The notes under the pieces are model-generated. The model ran no database searches, was not told the DNA's origin, and was given only the letters and a program-made list of their open reading frames with translations. Source: Mycolicibacterium sp. P1-18 (GTDB taxonomy: Bacteria; Actinomycetota; Actinomycetes; Mycobacteriales; Mycobacteriaceae). From it: DNA of 64,000 nt. The position numbers and the translations under genes are program-made. Numbering within the stretch: position 1 is the first letter of the stretch; each line of letters starts with the position of its first letter. Of this stretch, positions 16,178 to 25,256 are shown in pieces. Location of the stretch: NCBI RefSeq assembly GCF_008329535.1, contig NZ_NPKR01000012.1, forward strand, positions 62,001 through 126,000, written 5' to 3'.

Positions 16178-16206
16178 ACTAGTCCGACTAGTCAAATTCG
16201 TAGTAT
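16178..16206 (+). promoter_or_regulatory. vapBC promoter and operator
   Basis: Two ACTAGT boxes (16178-16183 and 16187-16192), separated by CCG, form a dyad just upstream of a -10-like TAGTAT at 16201-16206. The -10 lies about 10 nt before ATG 16216, which implies a leaderless or nearly leaderless transcript, common in mycobacteria. Antitoxin autorepression at the dyad is expected for this class. Confidence 0.5.
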
Positions 16207-16215
16207 GCTTTCTGC

Positions 16216-16449
16216 ATGCGCACGGTCACGAGTACGGAAGCAAAGGCGAAGCTCAACGCGCTTCTCGCGGAAGTGGAATCCTCCGGCGAAGCGGTCACCA
16301 TCACCAACCACGGGCGGCCGGTCGCAGTCCTCACTCCGCTCGAAGCCCGGGCGCGGACATTTGGAATGCTGCCGAATATCAACGTTCCCGAGTCCTTCGA
16401 CGATCCCCTCCCCGACGCCGAACTCGACGCCTGGAACGGCGTCGCGTGA
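16216..16449 (+). CDS. vapB: Phd/YefM-type antitoxin (VapB)
   Basis: The 77-residue protein starts MRTVTSTEAKAKLNALLAEV and continues VTITNHGRPVAVLTPLEA, the standard Phd/YefM DNA-binding N-terminus. The C-terminal tail (NVPESFDDPLPDAELDAW) is the acidic, flexible part that wraps the toxin. Its TGA overlaps the GTG start of the PIN-domain gene. The antitoxin neutralises the toxin and represses the operon. On a plasmid the pair acts as a post-segregational stability module. Confidence 0.85.
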   Translation: MRTVTSTEAKAKLNALLAEVESSGEAVTITNHGRPVAVLTPLEARARTFGMLPNINVPESFDDPLPDAELDAWNGVA

Positions 16450-16874
16450 CATCGATTCTCCTGGACACCAACGCCTTGCTGTGGTTGGTGTCCGCACCAG
16501 ACCGGGTGTCCGAGCGCGCACGGGAGATACTCGCCGACCAAGCCAACGACCTCGTGGTGTCGGCGGCTTCGGCGTGGGAAGTATCGATCAAGACCCGCAT
16601 CGGCCGTCTCGACGGCGAGCTCCTGCTGTCGACCTGGTCCGAGACGCTCCACCGCATGAATGCTCGCGATCTAGCCATCGATTCAGCAGATGCCGCGATG
16701 GCCGGCCGGCTGGCGTGGGACCACAAAGATCCGTTCGATCGGATGATCGTCGCCCAGGCGGCGCGCCGCGGATTAACCATCGCGACCAGCGATCAGAAGA
16801 TGGTGGCCGGCGCACTGACCCCCGTTCTCAGAACTATCGAGCGTAAAACCGAAAGCCCTTCATGGCGCGACTGA
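16446..16874 (+). CDS. vapC: PIN-domain toxin (VapC)
   Basis: GTG 16446 overlaps the vapB stop by 4 nt. The 142-residue protein has the PIN acidic residues in order: LLDTNALLWL (Asp), SAASAWEVSIK (Glu), HKDPFDRMIVAQA (Asp) and IATSDQKM (Asp). VapC toxins are Mg-dependent RNases acting on tRNA or rRNA. All catalytic positions appear intact, so the module should be active. Confidence 0.85.
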   Translation: MTSILLDTNALLWLVSAPDRVSERAREILADQANDLVVSAASAWEVSIKTRIGRLDGELLLSTWSETLHRMNARDLAIDSADAAMAGRLAWDHKDPFDRMIVAQAARRGLTIATSDQKMVAGALTPVLRTIERKTESPSWRD

Positions 16875-17235
16875 CTCGTGATTCCTTGCGGCCACGGTGG
16901 GCGCGTACCGCTGGCTATCACTGAGGGCGCGCTTGGCGCCTACCTCATGCTAAAGATGCCCCACGATGGTGAAGGTGAGTGGCCCGATCGCGACGGCCGC
17001 CAATGCGGCCGAGGCGCCGACTGTGATGCGTAGGGCGCCGATCCGGATCACCACCTGTTGTTCGCACCCCGATTGAGAGATTCGTCTTATCAATAGCTCT
17101 AAACTGAGCACTTCACGGTATCGCCGATGCTCTCTACGGTCGACACATGAAAGTCGTGATCTGCCGCCGTACGCCGCCCACCACGGTCAAGCCGGTGGGT
17201 GAGCCGATGTCGACGACCGTCGACCGGGTGGACCG
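16875..17235. other. Gap before the cat cluster, with short remnants
   Basis: No full gene. A plus-strand mini-frame, 17147-17239 (30 residues, starting MKVVICRRTPPTTVKPVG), ends with a TGA overlapping the pcaD ATG. It could be a coupled leader or the tail of a deleted gene. On the minus strand, about 16947-17053 encodes a short hydrophobic stretch (RITVGASAALAAVAIGPLTF) that may be a membrane-protein remnant. Neither is called as a gene. Confidence 0.35.
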
Positions 17236-18000
17236 ATGACGGCAGTCGACGTGCATACCGTCGTCACCGGTGACGCCGGGGCGCCAGTGGTCGTGTTGTC
17301 CAACTCGCTGGGATCCACGCACCGCATGTGGGACGCGCAAATGCCGGACCTGGAGGACCGGTTCCGCGTGGTGCGTTACGACACCCGCGGCCACGGAGCG
17401 TCACCGGTGCCCGGCGGGCCATACTCGATCGACGATCTGGCCGACGACCTGCAACGGCTCCTAGACCGTCTCCACATCGACCGAGGTCATCTGGTCGGGC
17501 TTTCCCTCGGCGGTATGACCGTTATGCGTCTGGCCGCACGAAACCCTGAGCGGGTGAGCCGGCTCGCTGTCATCTGCTCGGGTGCCCACTTGCCCCCGGC
17601 CCAGGCGTGGACGGATCGTGCGGATGTGGTTCGGTCGAAGGGCACGAGTTCGGTCGCGGCTGCAGTGGTCGATCGCTGGTTCACCGCCACGTTCCGGAAA
17701 TCGCAACCCGAGAAGCGCGCCTATTACGAGCGGATGGTCGCGGACACACCCGCCGAGGGGTATGCAAGCTGCTGCGAAGCGATCGCCCGCCTGGATCTTC
17801 GCGGCGAGTTGTCGGCCATCCGGGCACCGACCCTGGTGATTGCCGGCGAAGACGACCCAGCTACCCCGCCTTCCACGCTCGAGGAGATCGCCGCGGGCAT
17901 TCCCGACGCCCGTCTGCTCGTCGTGCCCCGTGCAGCGCACCTGGTCGTCGCCGAACGACCCGAAGTGATCACTCCAGCTCTTCTGAGGCATCTGGCCTGA
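17236..18000 (+). CDS. pcaD: 3-oxoadipate enol-lactonase
   Basis: A 254-residue alpha/beta hydrolase. The nucleophile elbow GLSLGG places the catalytic serine at residue 90, the acid lies in AGEDDPATPP (about 206-207), and the histidine is H235 in PRAAHLV. The oxyanion-side NSLGSTHRMWD and VRYDTRGHGAS are typical of PcaD. It hydrolyses 3-oxoadipate enol-lactone, the step after muconolactone isomerase in the ortho-cleavage pathway. It is the first gene of the pcaD-catR-catB-catA-catC run, which supports the specific call over a generic hydrolase. Confidence 0.85.
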   Translation: MTAVDVHTVVTGDAGAPVVVLSNSLGSTHRMWDAQMPDLEDRFRVVRYDTRGHGASPVPGGPYSIDDLADDLQRLLDRLHIDRGHLVGLSLGGMTVMRLAARNPERVSRLAVICSGAHLPPAQAWTDRADVVRSKGTSSVAAAVVDRWFTATFRKSQPEKRAYYERMVADTPAEGYASCCEAIARLDLRGELSAIRAPTLVIAGEDDPATPPSTLEEIAAGIPDARLLVVPRAAHLVVAERPEVITPALLRHLA

Positions 18001-18210
18001 CCGTTCTGCGCCCACCTCCCTGCTCGACACTCCGCCCGCCTTTTCGTTCCGGGGGCTACATCGGGTTACTTGGGTCCCTGTGTGCTGTTGTCAGGGCTTT
18101 GATTTATCGATTCGTTCAATCAATGGGACGTATTTCAGTCCTTGTTTCATATCTATCGACCATCTACCGTCGGACGTGTCGGTCGTCACACGACTACGGA
18201 CGGAGGATCC

Positions 18211-19113
18211 ATGGAGTTGCGTCACTTGCGCTATTTCGCGGCAGTGGCCGGGACGTGCCACTTTGGCAGAGCCGCCGAGCAACTGCTGGTCGCGCAGCCT
18301 GCACTGTCCTATGCGATCCGCCAACTCGAAGGTGAATTGAACGCAAGCCTGTTTAACCGCACCACCCGGCAGGTCTCCCTGACCCCGGCCGGTGAGTTCC
18401 TGCAGTCGGAGGCCGCACGGATCCTTGCGGCCGTCGATGACGCCGAACGCGGTGTGCAGCGGATTGCGGCAGGTCGCGGCGGACTCCTGCGTGTCGGACT
18501 GACTGGAACCGCGGCCTTCTCTCACCTGCCGCGCATCGCCCGTATCCTCCGTCAGGAACTTCCCGGCGTCGCCATGGAAACCCAGGCGGACTTGCTCACC
18601 CCGCAGCAGTGCGACCAACTGCGCGCGGGCTCGCTGGACCTCGGCGTGCTGCGTCCCCCTGCGGTGGGCGACGACATCGAACTGCGGGTCGTCGACACCG
18701 AACCCCTCGTGCTGGCCGTGTCGGCCGACCACCGACTGGCGGCCGATCCGATGGTCTCGATGACCGACCTGCGCACCGAGCCGTTCGTCTCCTACTCGAG
18801 CCGCGATTCGGCGGTCAACGACGCCGTGCTGCGCAGCTGCAAGCGCGCCGGCTTCGTGCCGCATCGCGAACACACTGCGCCGGGCACCGCCGTCTTGCTG
18901 GCCCTGGTGGCCGCCGGGTTCGGGATCGCCGTCCTCCCCGCCTCGGTGCGGGCACTTCCGTTGCAGGGTCTGGTCTTTCGTGACCTGACCGACGGCGGCA
19001 GCATCGAACTTGCCCTCGCGTGGCGGCGCGGCGCCGACAACCCGGTGGTCGACGCCGCCATCAGCATTCTGTCCACGGCCCTGGTGGCCGTCGCCGTTGA
19101 GGAGCCATCGTGA
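18211..19113 (+). CDS. catR: LysR-type regulator of the catechol genes (CatR/BenM-like)
   Basis: ATG 18211 has ACGGAGG 4 nt upstream and begins the classic LysR helix-turn-helix MELRHLRYFAAVAGTCHFGR. The effector domain follows from about residue 90. The 300-residue length is normal. Its stop overlaps the catB start, so unusually it is transcribed with the genes it should regulate rather than divergently. CatR-type proteins respond to cis,cis-muconate; effector identity is inferred from context. Confidence 0.8.
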   Translation: MELRHLRYFAAVAGTCHFGRAAEQLLVAQPALSYAIRQLEGELNASLFNRTTRQVSLTPAGEFLQSEAARILAAVDDAERGVQRIAAGRGGLLRVGLTGTAAFSHLPRIARILRQELPGVAMETQADLLTPQQCDQLRAGSLDLGVLRPPAVGDDIELRVVDTEPLVLAVSADHRLAADPMVSMTDLRTEPFVSYSSRDSAVNDAVLRSCKRAGFVPHREHTAPGTAVLLALVAAGFGIAVLPASVRALPLQGLVFRDLTDGGSIELALAWRRGADNPVVDAAISILSTALVAVAVEEPS

Positions 19114-20216
19114 AGATCACTGCCGTCGAGGCGATTCCGTTCGCCATCCCCTATCTGAAACCGCTGAAGTTCGCGTCGGGCGAGGTCCACACCGCCGACC
19201 ACGTGCTGGTGCGCGTGCACACCGACGACGGGATCGTCGGCGTCGCAGAAGCGCCGCCGCGCCCGTTCACCTACGGAGAGACGCAGGCGAGCATCGTCGC
19301 GGTCGTCGAGCAGATCTTCGCGCCCCAACTCGTAGGGCTCACGCTCACCGAGCGCGAGGTGGCCGGCGGGCGCATGGCGCGCACCGTGGGCAATCCGGCA
19401 GCCAAGTCCGCGGTGGACATGGCGATCTGGGATGCGTTGGGCCGCACGCTCGAACTGCCGGTGACGGGTCTGCTAGGCGGTTACACCGACCGCATGCGCG
19501 TAAGTCACATGTTGGGGTTCGACCAGCCCGCCGCGATGGTCGCCGAAGCCGAGAAGATTCGAGAGCTGTACGGCGTCAGCACCTTCAAGGTGAAGGTCGG
19601 CCGCCACCCGGTCACGCTCGACACCGCCGTGGTCCGCGCCCTTCGTGAGCACTTCGGCGACGCGGTCGAGTTGTACGTCGACGCCAACCGCGGGTGGACC
19701 GCGTCGGAGTCGTTGCGCGCCATGAAGGACATGGCCGACCTCGACCTCCTGTTCGCCGAGGAACTCTGCCCGGCCGACGACGTGCTGGGTCGCCGCTGGT
19801 TGGTCGAGAAGCTCGACGTGCCGTTCATCGCAGACGAGTCGGTGCCGACCCTCGCCGACGTCACGCGCGAGGTGCTCGGCAAGTCCGCCACCGCGATCAG
19901 CATCAAGACCGCTCGGACTGGGTTCACCACCTCGCAGCGGGTGCATCACCTCGCCGAGGGATTGGGCTTGGAAGTGGTGATGGGCAACCAGATCGACGGT
20001 CAGATCGGCACCGCGTGTGCGGTCACCTTCGGTGCGGCATACGAGTCGACGTCGCGTCGTGCCGGTGAACTCTCCAACTTCCTCGACATGTCCGACGACC
20101 TCCTCACCGAACCGCTGCGCATCCGAGACGGCGTGCTCCCCGTGCCGCCTGGTGTCGGTCTTGGCATCGAGGTCGACCCCGACAAACTCGACCGGTACCG
20201 CACCGATCGACGATGA
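19110..20216 (+). CDS. catB: Muconate cycloisomerase
   Basis: 368 residues, starting at GTG 19110 inside the catR stop. Enolase-superfamily residues are intact: the KVK motif with Lys160/Lys162, metal ligands Asp191 (YVDANRGW), Glu217 (FAEEL) and Asp242 (ADESVP), and Lys266 in SIKTA. It converts cis,cis-muconate to muconolactone. Position between catR and catA supports muconate rather than chloromuconate as substrate. Confidence 0.9.
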   Translation: MKITAVEAIPFAIPYLKPLKFASGEVHTADHVLVRVHTDDGIVGVAEAPPRPFTYGETQASIVAVVEQIFAPQLVGLTLTEREVAGGRMARTVGNPAAKSAVDMAIWDALGRTLELPVTGLLGGYTDRMRVSHMLGFDQPAAMVAEAEKIRELYGVSTFKVKVGRHPVTLDTAVVRALREHFGDAVELYVDANRGWTASESLRAMKDMADLDLLFAEELCPADDVLGRRWLVEKLDVPFIADESVPTLADVTREVLGKSATAISIKTARTGFTTSQRVHHLAEGLGLEVVMGNQIDGQIGTACAVTFGAAYESTSRRAGELSNFLDMSDDLLTEPLRIRDGVLPVPPGVGLGIEVDPDKLDRYRTDRR

Positions 20217-20221
20217 ACCTC

Positions 20222-20240
20222 TCCGTGGCAGCCCCACGGA
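20222..20240 (+). promoter_or_regulatory. Intergenic hairpin between catB and catA
   Basis: TCCGTGG (20222-20228) and CCACGGA (20234-20240) form a 7-bp stem with a 5-nt loop in the 55-bp catB-catA gap. There is no T-tract, so it is more likely an mRNA processing or stability element than a full terminator. Confidence 0.45.
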
Positions 20241-20271
20241 ATCGAAGAACAAGAGAGAGAAGAGAGTTGAC

Positions 20272-21138
20272 ATGACCACAATCGAGCAGCCCTCCGACGT
20301 GGCGAGCGCTGCCGCTTCCGGTGCGTCGGCCACCGAGCGGTTCCACGCCGACAAGTCGCCGTATGACTCGGTCAAGGACACCCCCGCCGAGCGGGTCGAC
20401 CTGCTCGCCCGCGAAGTGCTGGAGGCGGTTCACGAGACCATCCGTCGCCACCGCGTCACCTACGCCGAGTACAACGCGTTGAAGGCGTGGCTGATCGACG
20501 TCGGCGAGACCGGCGAGTGGCCGCTGTTCCTCGACGTGTGGCTCGAGCATGCCGTCGAAGACGTCGCCACCGACCACCGGTCCGGCAACAAGGGCAGCAT
20601 CGAAGGCCCATACTACGTGCCGAACGCTCCAGAGCTCGGCGCCACCGGGACGATCCCGATGCGCGACGGCGAGGCGGGCACGGCCCTGGTGTGGACCGGC
20701 CGCATCACCGGTACCACCGGCGCGCCGCTGCAGGGCAAGATCGAACTGTGGCACGCCGACGACGACGGCTACTACTCCCAGTTCGCGCCGGGCATCCCCG
20801 AGTGGAACCTGCGGGGCAGCTTCTCGACGGGGCCGGACGGCGAGTTCGAAATCACCACCATTCGTCCTGCGCCGTATCAGATTCCGACCGACGGGTCCTG
20901 CGGCAAGCTGATCTCCGCCGCCGGTTGGCATGCGTGGCGCCCGGCCCACCTGCACGTCAAGGTGTCGGCGCCCGGCCACGAAATGCTGACTGCGCAGCTG
21001 TACTTCCCCGGTGACTCGCACAACGACGACGACATCGCGAGCGCGGTCAAGCAGGAGCTGATCCTCGACCCGAAGACCGAGGACGACGGTTCGCAGTCCG
21101 TCGCCTACGGTTTCGCACTCGATCCCGAGCGGAGCTAA
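20272..21138 (+). CDS. catA: Catechol 1,2-dioxygenase (intradiol)
   Basis: ATG 20272 follows AGAAGAGAG; the product is 288 residues. The non-haem Fe(III) ligands are visible with normal spacing: Tyr168 in DDDGYYSQF, Tyr202 in RPAPYQIPTDG, and His226/His228 in RPAHLHVKV. An N-terminal helical linker domain precedes the beta-sandwich, as in CatA dimers. It opens catechol to cis,cis-muconate, the substrate of the adjacent CatB. Confidence 0.92.
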   Translation: MTTIEQPSDVASAAASGASATERFHADKSPYDSVKDTPAERVDLLAREVLEAVHETIRRHRVTYAEYNALKAWLIDVGETGEWPLFLDVWLEHAVEDVATDHRSGNKGSIEGPYYVPNAPELGATGTIPMRDGEAGTALVWTGRITGTTGAPLQGKIELWHADDDGYYSQFAPGIPEWNLRGSFSTGPDGEFEITTIRPAPYQIPTDGSCGKLISAAGWHAWRPAHLHVKVSAPGHEMLTAQLYFPGDSHNDDDIASAVKQELILDPKTEDDGSQSVAYGFALDPERS

Positions 21139-21139
21139 C

Positions 21140-21424
21140 TTGCTGTATCACGTGCACATGCAGGTCAACCTGCCGACAGATCTCGATCCGCAGGTCAGGG
21201 ATGACTTGGTCGGTCGGGAAAGGGCGTATTCGCAGGACCTGCAACGCAGCGGCAAGTGGCCGCACATCTGGCGGGTCGTCGGCCAGTACGCCAACTACTC
21301 GATCGTCGATGTGGAGAGCAACGACGAACTCCATCAGTTGCTTGCGGCGTTGCCGCTGTTCCCATACATGAAGATCCGGGTCACGCCGCTGGCGACCCAC
21401 CCGTCGGACGTCAACGCCCTGTGA
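21140..21424 (+). CDS. catC: Muconolactone delta-isomerase
   Basis: 94 residues, starting at TTG 21140 one base after the catA stop; CGGAGC overlaps the end of catA as ribosome binding site. The sequence LYHVHMQVNLP, then RERAYSQDLQRSGKWPHIWR and LPLFPYMKIRVTPLATHPSD is characteristic of CatC. It converts muconolactone to 3-oxoadipate enol-lactone, feeding PcaD at the start of the cluster. Confidence 0.92.
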   Translation: MLYHVHMQVNLPTDLDPQVRDDLVGRERAYSQDLQRSGKWPHIWRVVGQYANYSIVDVESNDELHQLLAALPLFPYMKIRVTPLATHPSDVNAL

Positions 21425-21426
21425 CG

Positions 21427-21444
21427 CGCCGGCTTTAGCCGGCG
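21427..21444 (+). terminator. Hairpin terminator after catC
   Basis: CGCCGGC (21427-21433), loop TTTA, GCCGGCG (21438-21444) starts 3 bases after the catC stop. The stem is perfect and GC-rich, without a U-tract, as often seen in mycobacteria. Confidence 0.6.
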
Positions 21445-21578
21445 ATCGGAGGCTGGCCTTGCGACGCCGCATGCACACGTCGCATGGCTGACGGTTTCCC
21501 GACACCACACGCGGCCTGTCGGTGGCTCGACATCCGTAGCCTCAAGATATGTTGAGACACGCAATAGAGGGGCGCACC

Positions 21579-22199
21579 ATGCCAAGACTGGTTGACCACG
21601 CCGAGCGGCGACTGGCCATCATAGGTGCGGCGTGGCGGTTGATCGCCGCCCGGGGTATCGACTCCACCAACATGCGGGACCTCGCGCGCGAGGCTGGTTA
21701 CACCAACGGTGCCCTGAGCCACTACTTCTCCGGCAAGAACGAGATACTCCGGGCGTCCTTCGAGCATGTGTTCGACGCGACGAGCGCCCGTATCGAGCGC
21801 TCCGTCGGGGCGCGGCGCGGTCTACCCGCGCTGCGGAGACTGTGCCGAGAGGTCATGCCCGAGACGGAGGAGACCCTTCTCGAGGCAAGGATCGCCGTGT
21901 CGCTGTGGCAACGCGCCCTCAACGATCCGTACATGGCTTCAGTCAATGCCCAGGCATTGGACACCTGGCGTGCCCAGATGGTCGAGTACCTGCGTCAGGC
22001 GCGCGACGACGGCGAGATTGGTGACGTCGACGAGGTGCTGTACGCCAACCTATTGATGACGACGATGGTCGGGCTGCAGGTGACCGGGGTGTTGGATCCC
22101 CAGTCTTCTGCGGCCTCGCAAGAGGCGATGATCAACCTGATCCTCGACGGGGCCAAGGCCGCCTTCCCGCCGGGACGGCACACGAAGGTGAACCGTTAG
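21579..22199 (+). CDS. TetR-family regulator (BetI-like)
   Basis: ATG 21579 has GAGGGG upstream and is preferred to ATG 21549. The 206-residue protein has the helix-turn-helix IDSTNMRDLAREAGYTNGAL followed by SHYFSGKNEIL, and a C-terminal domain of the BetI/TetR_C type (MPETEETLLEARIAVSLWQR). It sits between catC and the histidine kinase on the same strand. It may control the amine oxidase/aldehyde dehydrogenase or the iac-like genes; the target is not shown by the sequence. Confidence 0.75.
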   Translation: MPRLVDHAERRLAIIGAAWRLIAARGIDSTNMRDLAREAGYTNGALSHYFSGKNEILRASFEHVFDATSARIERSVGARRGLPALRRLCREVMPETEETLLEARIAVSLWQRALNDPYMASVNAQALDTWRAQMVEYLRQARDDGEIGDVDEVLYANLLMTTMVGLQVTGVLDPQSSAASQEAMINLILDGAKAAFPPGRHTKVNR

Positions 22200-22254
22200 T
22201 CGGTCTGGCCGTCGGCGATCGACAGTGCCGGCGGCGCCGAGGCAGGAGGTGGAC

Positions 22255-23751
22255 GTGTCCGATCTCGTCGACGAGGACTTCGCGCGTTTAGTCGAGTCGC
22301 TTCGGTACTGCGTCCTGCTCCACGATGCCGCGTCCAAGGACATCCTCTGGGCCAACAGGGCGGCATGTGAGCTCCTGGAGTTCAGCGTCGAGGAACTCAA
22401 GCCGTTGAAGGCGCCCGATATGAGCGCTCAGGAACAGCGGTACCGGCGGTCGATTGGTCGCCAGTGGTTGCAGGACGCCGTCGATGACGGCGTGGCGATC
22501 ACCGAGTGGGCCTATCGCGCCAAGAGCGGCCGGACCGTGCTGACCGAGGCGATCGCGGTGCGCGTCGAACTCACCCAGCGGACCGTGGTCATGGTGCAGT
22601 TCCGCGACATCGAGCACGAGGCGATGATGCGCAACGACCTGGTGCGCACCGAGGCGACCTTGACCCGCACGGAAGCGAGAATGGCCGCCTTCCTGCGCAA
22701 CATGGACGAGGGGATCGTCGTCCTCGACGACGACCACGTCATCACCTACGCCAGTGACGCCGCGGCCACGCTCGTCGGCGTCGACGTCGCGGAACTGACG
22801 GGGGTGCGCTTCACCGAGTTCTGCCACCCCGGTGCGTCTCGTAGGGCCGTCGAGGACATGTTGACGCGTACCGCAATTGACGGTGACGCCCAAGGCATGC
22901 GCTACGAAGTGGACTTGCCCAACGGCAGGCGATGGTTCGCCGGAAGCGCTCAGCACATCGAGATCGAGGACGACCTTCGTGGTTCCTTGGTGTTGTTTCA
23001 TGACGTCACCGACCACGTGACCACCGAGCAGGACCACGCACGCGACGCTCAGTACCTGAACTACCTGGCGCGCTACAACGCGATGGGGGACATGGCGATG
23101 GCCATCGCGCACGAACTGGCGCAGCCCCTCGCGGCCGCTACCAACTTCATTGCCGCGACCCAGCATCGGCTGGCCTCACGCGAGTCGGTGCAGGACGACC
23201 TGGCGTTGGGCTTGGTCCACGCCCGCAAGCAACTAGACCGGGCCAACCGCATCGTGCACAGCCTCCGTGAATACGTCACCCAGCTCGAAGAGTCCCACCA
23301 GCAATGCGATCTCAACGACGTCGTCGAGGACTGCAGGTACTTCGTCGACCTCCGGGCGAGCTCACATGGCGTGTGGGTGGAATACCGCTACGACCCGTCG
23401 CCGGTGGAGGTGGTGTGCGAGCGGGTGCTCACCGGGCAGGTCGTGCTCAACCTATGCTTCAACGCCATCGACGAAATGGCCACCTGGCCAGAGGATCAGC
23501 GGACGGTGACGGTCAGCACGCGCACCGACGGCGATCTCGGCTTCGTGACGGTGTCGGATATGGGCAAGGGCATCTCGCACATGCCCGACGCCCGCATCTT
23601 CGACGGTGCGTTCACCGACAAGGCCACCGGGCACGGAATCGGCCTCGCGCTGAGTCACCGCATCGTCACCCGGCAGGGCGGGACGATCAGCGCGCGCGAG
23701 AATGCGCCCCGGGGCGCGGTGTTCGAGTTCGGCCTGCCCCGCCCCGCCTAA
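22255..23751 (+). CDS. Orphan PAS-PAS sensor histidine kinase
   Basis: GTG 22255 has AGGAGGT 5 nt upstream. The 498-residue protein has two PAS-like domains (about residues 10-125, with YCVLLHDAASKDILWANRAA; and about 145-265, with MDEGIVVLDDDHVITYASDA). The H-box IAHELAQPLAAATNF and the ATPase motifs NLCFNAIDEMA and GHGIGLALSHRI follow. There are no membrane segments, so it is probably cytosolic. No response regulator is encoded nearby. Sensing of an aromatic ligand by a PAS domain is an inference from the surrounding catabolic genes. Confidence 0.8.
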   Translation: MSDLVDEDFARLVESLRYCVLLHDAASKDILWANRAACELLEFSVEELKPLKAPDMSAQEQRYRRSIGRQWLQDAVDDGVAITEWAYRAKSGRTVLTEAIAVRVELTQRTVVMVQFRDIEHEAMMRNDLVRTEATLTRTEARMAAFLRNMDEGIVVLDDDHVITYASDAAATLVGVDVAELTGVRFTEFCHPGASRRAVEDMLTRTAIDGDAQGMRYEVDLPNGRRWFAGSAQHIEIEDDLRGSLVLFHDVTDHVTTEQDHARDAQYLNYLARYNAMGDMAMAIAHELAQPLAAATNFIAATQHRLASRESVQDDLALGLVHARKQLDRANRIVHSLREYVTQLEESHQQCDLNDVVEDCRYFVDLRASSHGVWVEYRYDPSPVEVVCERVLTGQVVLNLCFNAIDEMATWPEDQRTVTVSTRTDGDLGFVTVSDMGKGISHMPDARIFDGAFTDKATGHGIGLALSHRIVTRQGGTISARENAPRGAVFEFGLPRPA

Positions 23752-23770
23752 CGGCTCGACGCACTGAAAA

Positions 23771-25150
23771 CTATGGCGCCGAACGGAACTCGGTGATGAG
23801 CGCGCGGGCGGCCGTGATGCCGGACTCGATGGCGCCGTCGACCACGACGCCGTTCCAGCCACTCGCATAGTCGGCGCCGGCGAACTTCAGCCGGGTGTCG
23901 GACTGCTGAAACAGACTCCAGCCGTTGAAGAACTGGCCGGACCTCAGCGTCGCCCAAGTCTGCCCCGACCACTTGTCTGCGACCCAGTCGTGGCCTCCGC
24001 AGTCGACGACCTTCAGGTCGGGCCGCCACACGTTGACCGCGCGCTGGGCAGACTCGACGTCGTCCAGCGTGATGGAGGAGTGGTCCGAGCCGAAACCGAC
24101 GAGGATGGTGGCATTTTCGTCGTCGAGGAACTTCTCGCTGCGCATCAGGGAGATCGGGTTGTCTCCGGGCGCACCCGCGATGATCGCGTGGTGTCCTTCG
24201 ACCTTGATCCAGATCTTGAAGCCGGTGGAGTTCGAGCCCTCGCGGGCGACTTGCTGCTGGCCGTCGGCGAGCGCGGGGGAGAACTCGAGGTTCTTCAGTG
24301 CACCGATCGGCGCGGTGACGATGACGGCGTCGGCTGCGTGAACGGTGCCGTCGGCGAGGGTGATCCGCGCGCCGGTCTCGTCGTGCGCGATGGCGGCCAC
24401 CGCGGTGTCGAGCTGCACCTGGCACCGCAGGTCCGCGGCGATGGCGTCGTAGAGGCCGCGCATCCCCTTGACGAGCTTGAAGCGCAGGGTCTGCTCGTCC
24501 ATCAGGGCGCTTCGGTGGTCGCTCAGCGCCGCCCAGTGCTTGGCCATCAGGGGTGACGCGGTCGCCGTCGATCCCTGGTAGGCCGCCGACCAGTACGAGT
24601 CGGCCAGGTCGATCTGCTCCTGGCTGAAGTCGCCGTTGCGCAGACAATCCAGGACGCTGCCGGTGTCGGCCTTGAGGAAGCGCTCGCGCAGCTCGGTGTC
24701 GGTCGAGTCGTCCTCGAGGATGGCGAACGGCCGGTGCGGGTAGGGGAAGAAGTCGCGGGAGCCCTCGAAGATCTTGTCCTGCAACGGCGTCAGCGCCACG
24801 TCGAGGTCGTGTTCGGTCCCCTCGAACAGTTGGTCGCCGCTGACCCAGTAGGCCTGGTCGACGTCGGGGCTCGGGTAGATGTCCTGGCCGTAGCGGGTGA
24901 TCTCGGTCCACACGAACGGTTGCATCCAGTGCACCCACGTGGCGCCCATTTCAAGGGCGTGACCACCAAGCCGTTCGTCGGTCCAGGCGCGACCACCGAT
25001 CCGGTCGCGCGCTTCGAAGACCGTGACGTCGACTCCCGCCGCCTGGAGCTCGCGGGCGGCTATCAGCCCGGAGAAGCCGGCGCCCACCACGATGACGGAG
25101 CGACGCGGAGGGTGCGGCTCGGTGTGAGGAGCAGCAGAGGTGTCGGGCAT
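23771..25150 (-). CDS. Flavin-containing monoamine oxidase
   Basis: 459 residues. The N-terminal dinucleotide-binding fold VIVVGAGFSGLIAARELQAA and FEARDRIGGRAWT are typical of FAD amine oxidases; MGATWVHWMQPF and the C-terminal GADYASGWNGVVVDGAIESG complete the pattern. It oxidatively deaminates an aromatic or alkyl amine to the aldehyde, which the upstream aldehyde dehydrogenase would oxidise. A tryptophan monooxygenase-like activity is an alternative. A dyad TCTAC-N4-GTAGA at 25184-25197, just upstream of the start, may be a TetR-type operator. Confidence 0.8.
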   Translation of the reverse strand: MPDTSAAPHTEPHPPRRSVIVVGAGFSGLIAARELQAAGVDVTVFEARDRIGGRAWTDERLGGHALEMGATWVHWMQPFVWTEITRYGQDIYPSPDVDQAYWVSGDQLFEGTEHDLDVALTPLQDKIFEGSRDFFPYPHRPFAILEDDSTDTELRERFLKADTGSVLDCLRNGDFSQEQIDLADSYWSAAYQGSTATASPLMAKHWAALSDHRSALMDEQTLRFKLVKGMRGLYDAIAADLRCQVQLDTAVAAIAHDETGARITLADGTVHAADAVIVTAPIGALKNLEFSPALADGQQQVAREGSNSTGFKIWIKVEGHHAIIAGAPGDNPISLMRSEKFLDDENATILVGFGSDHSSITLDDVESAQRAVNVWRPDLKVVDCGGHDWVADKWSGQTWATLRSGQFFNGWSLFQQSDTRLKFAGADYASGWNGVVVDGAIESGITAARALITEFRSAP

Positions 25151-25256
25151 GTGAACCGCCTGGTGTCGAGGGCTTACGTTGACTCTACGAGTGTAGAAAC
25201 ATCTGTGACGTAGCTTACGACGGCCGGCTCGATTCGGCCACGCAAGAAATCCTTAG

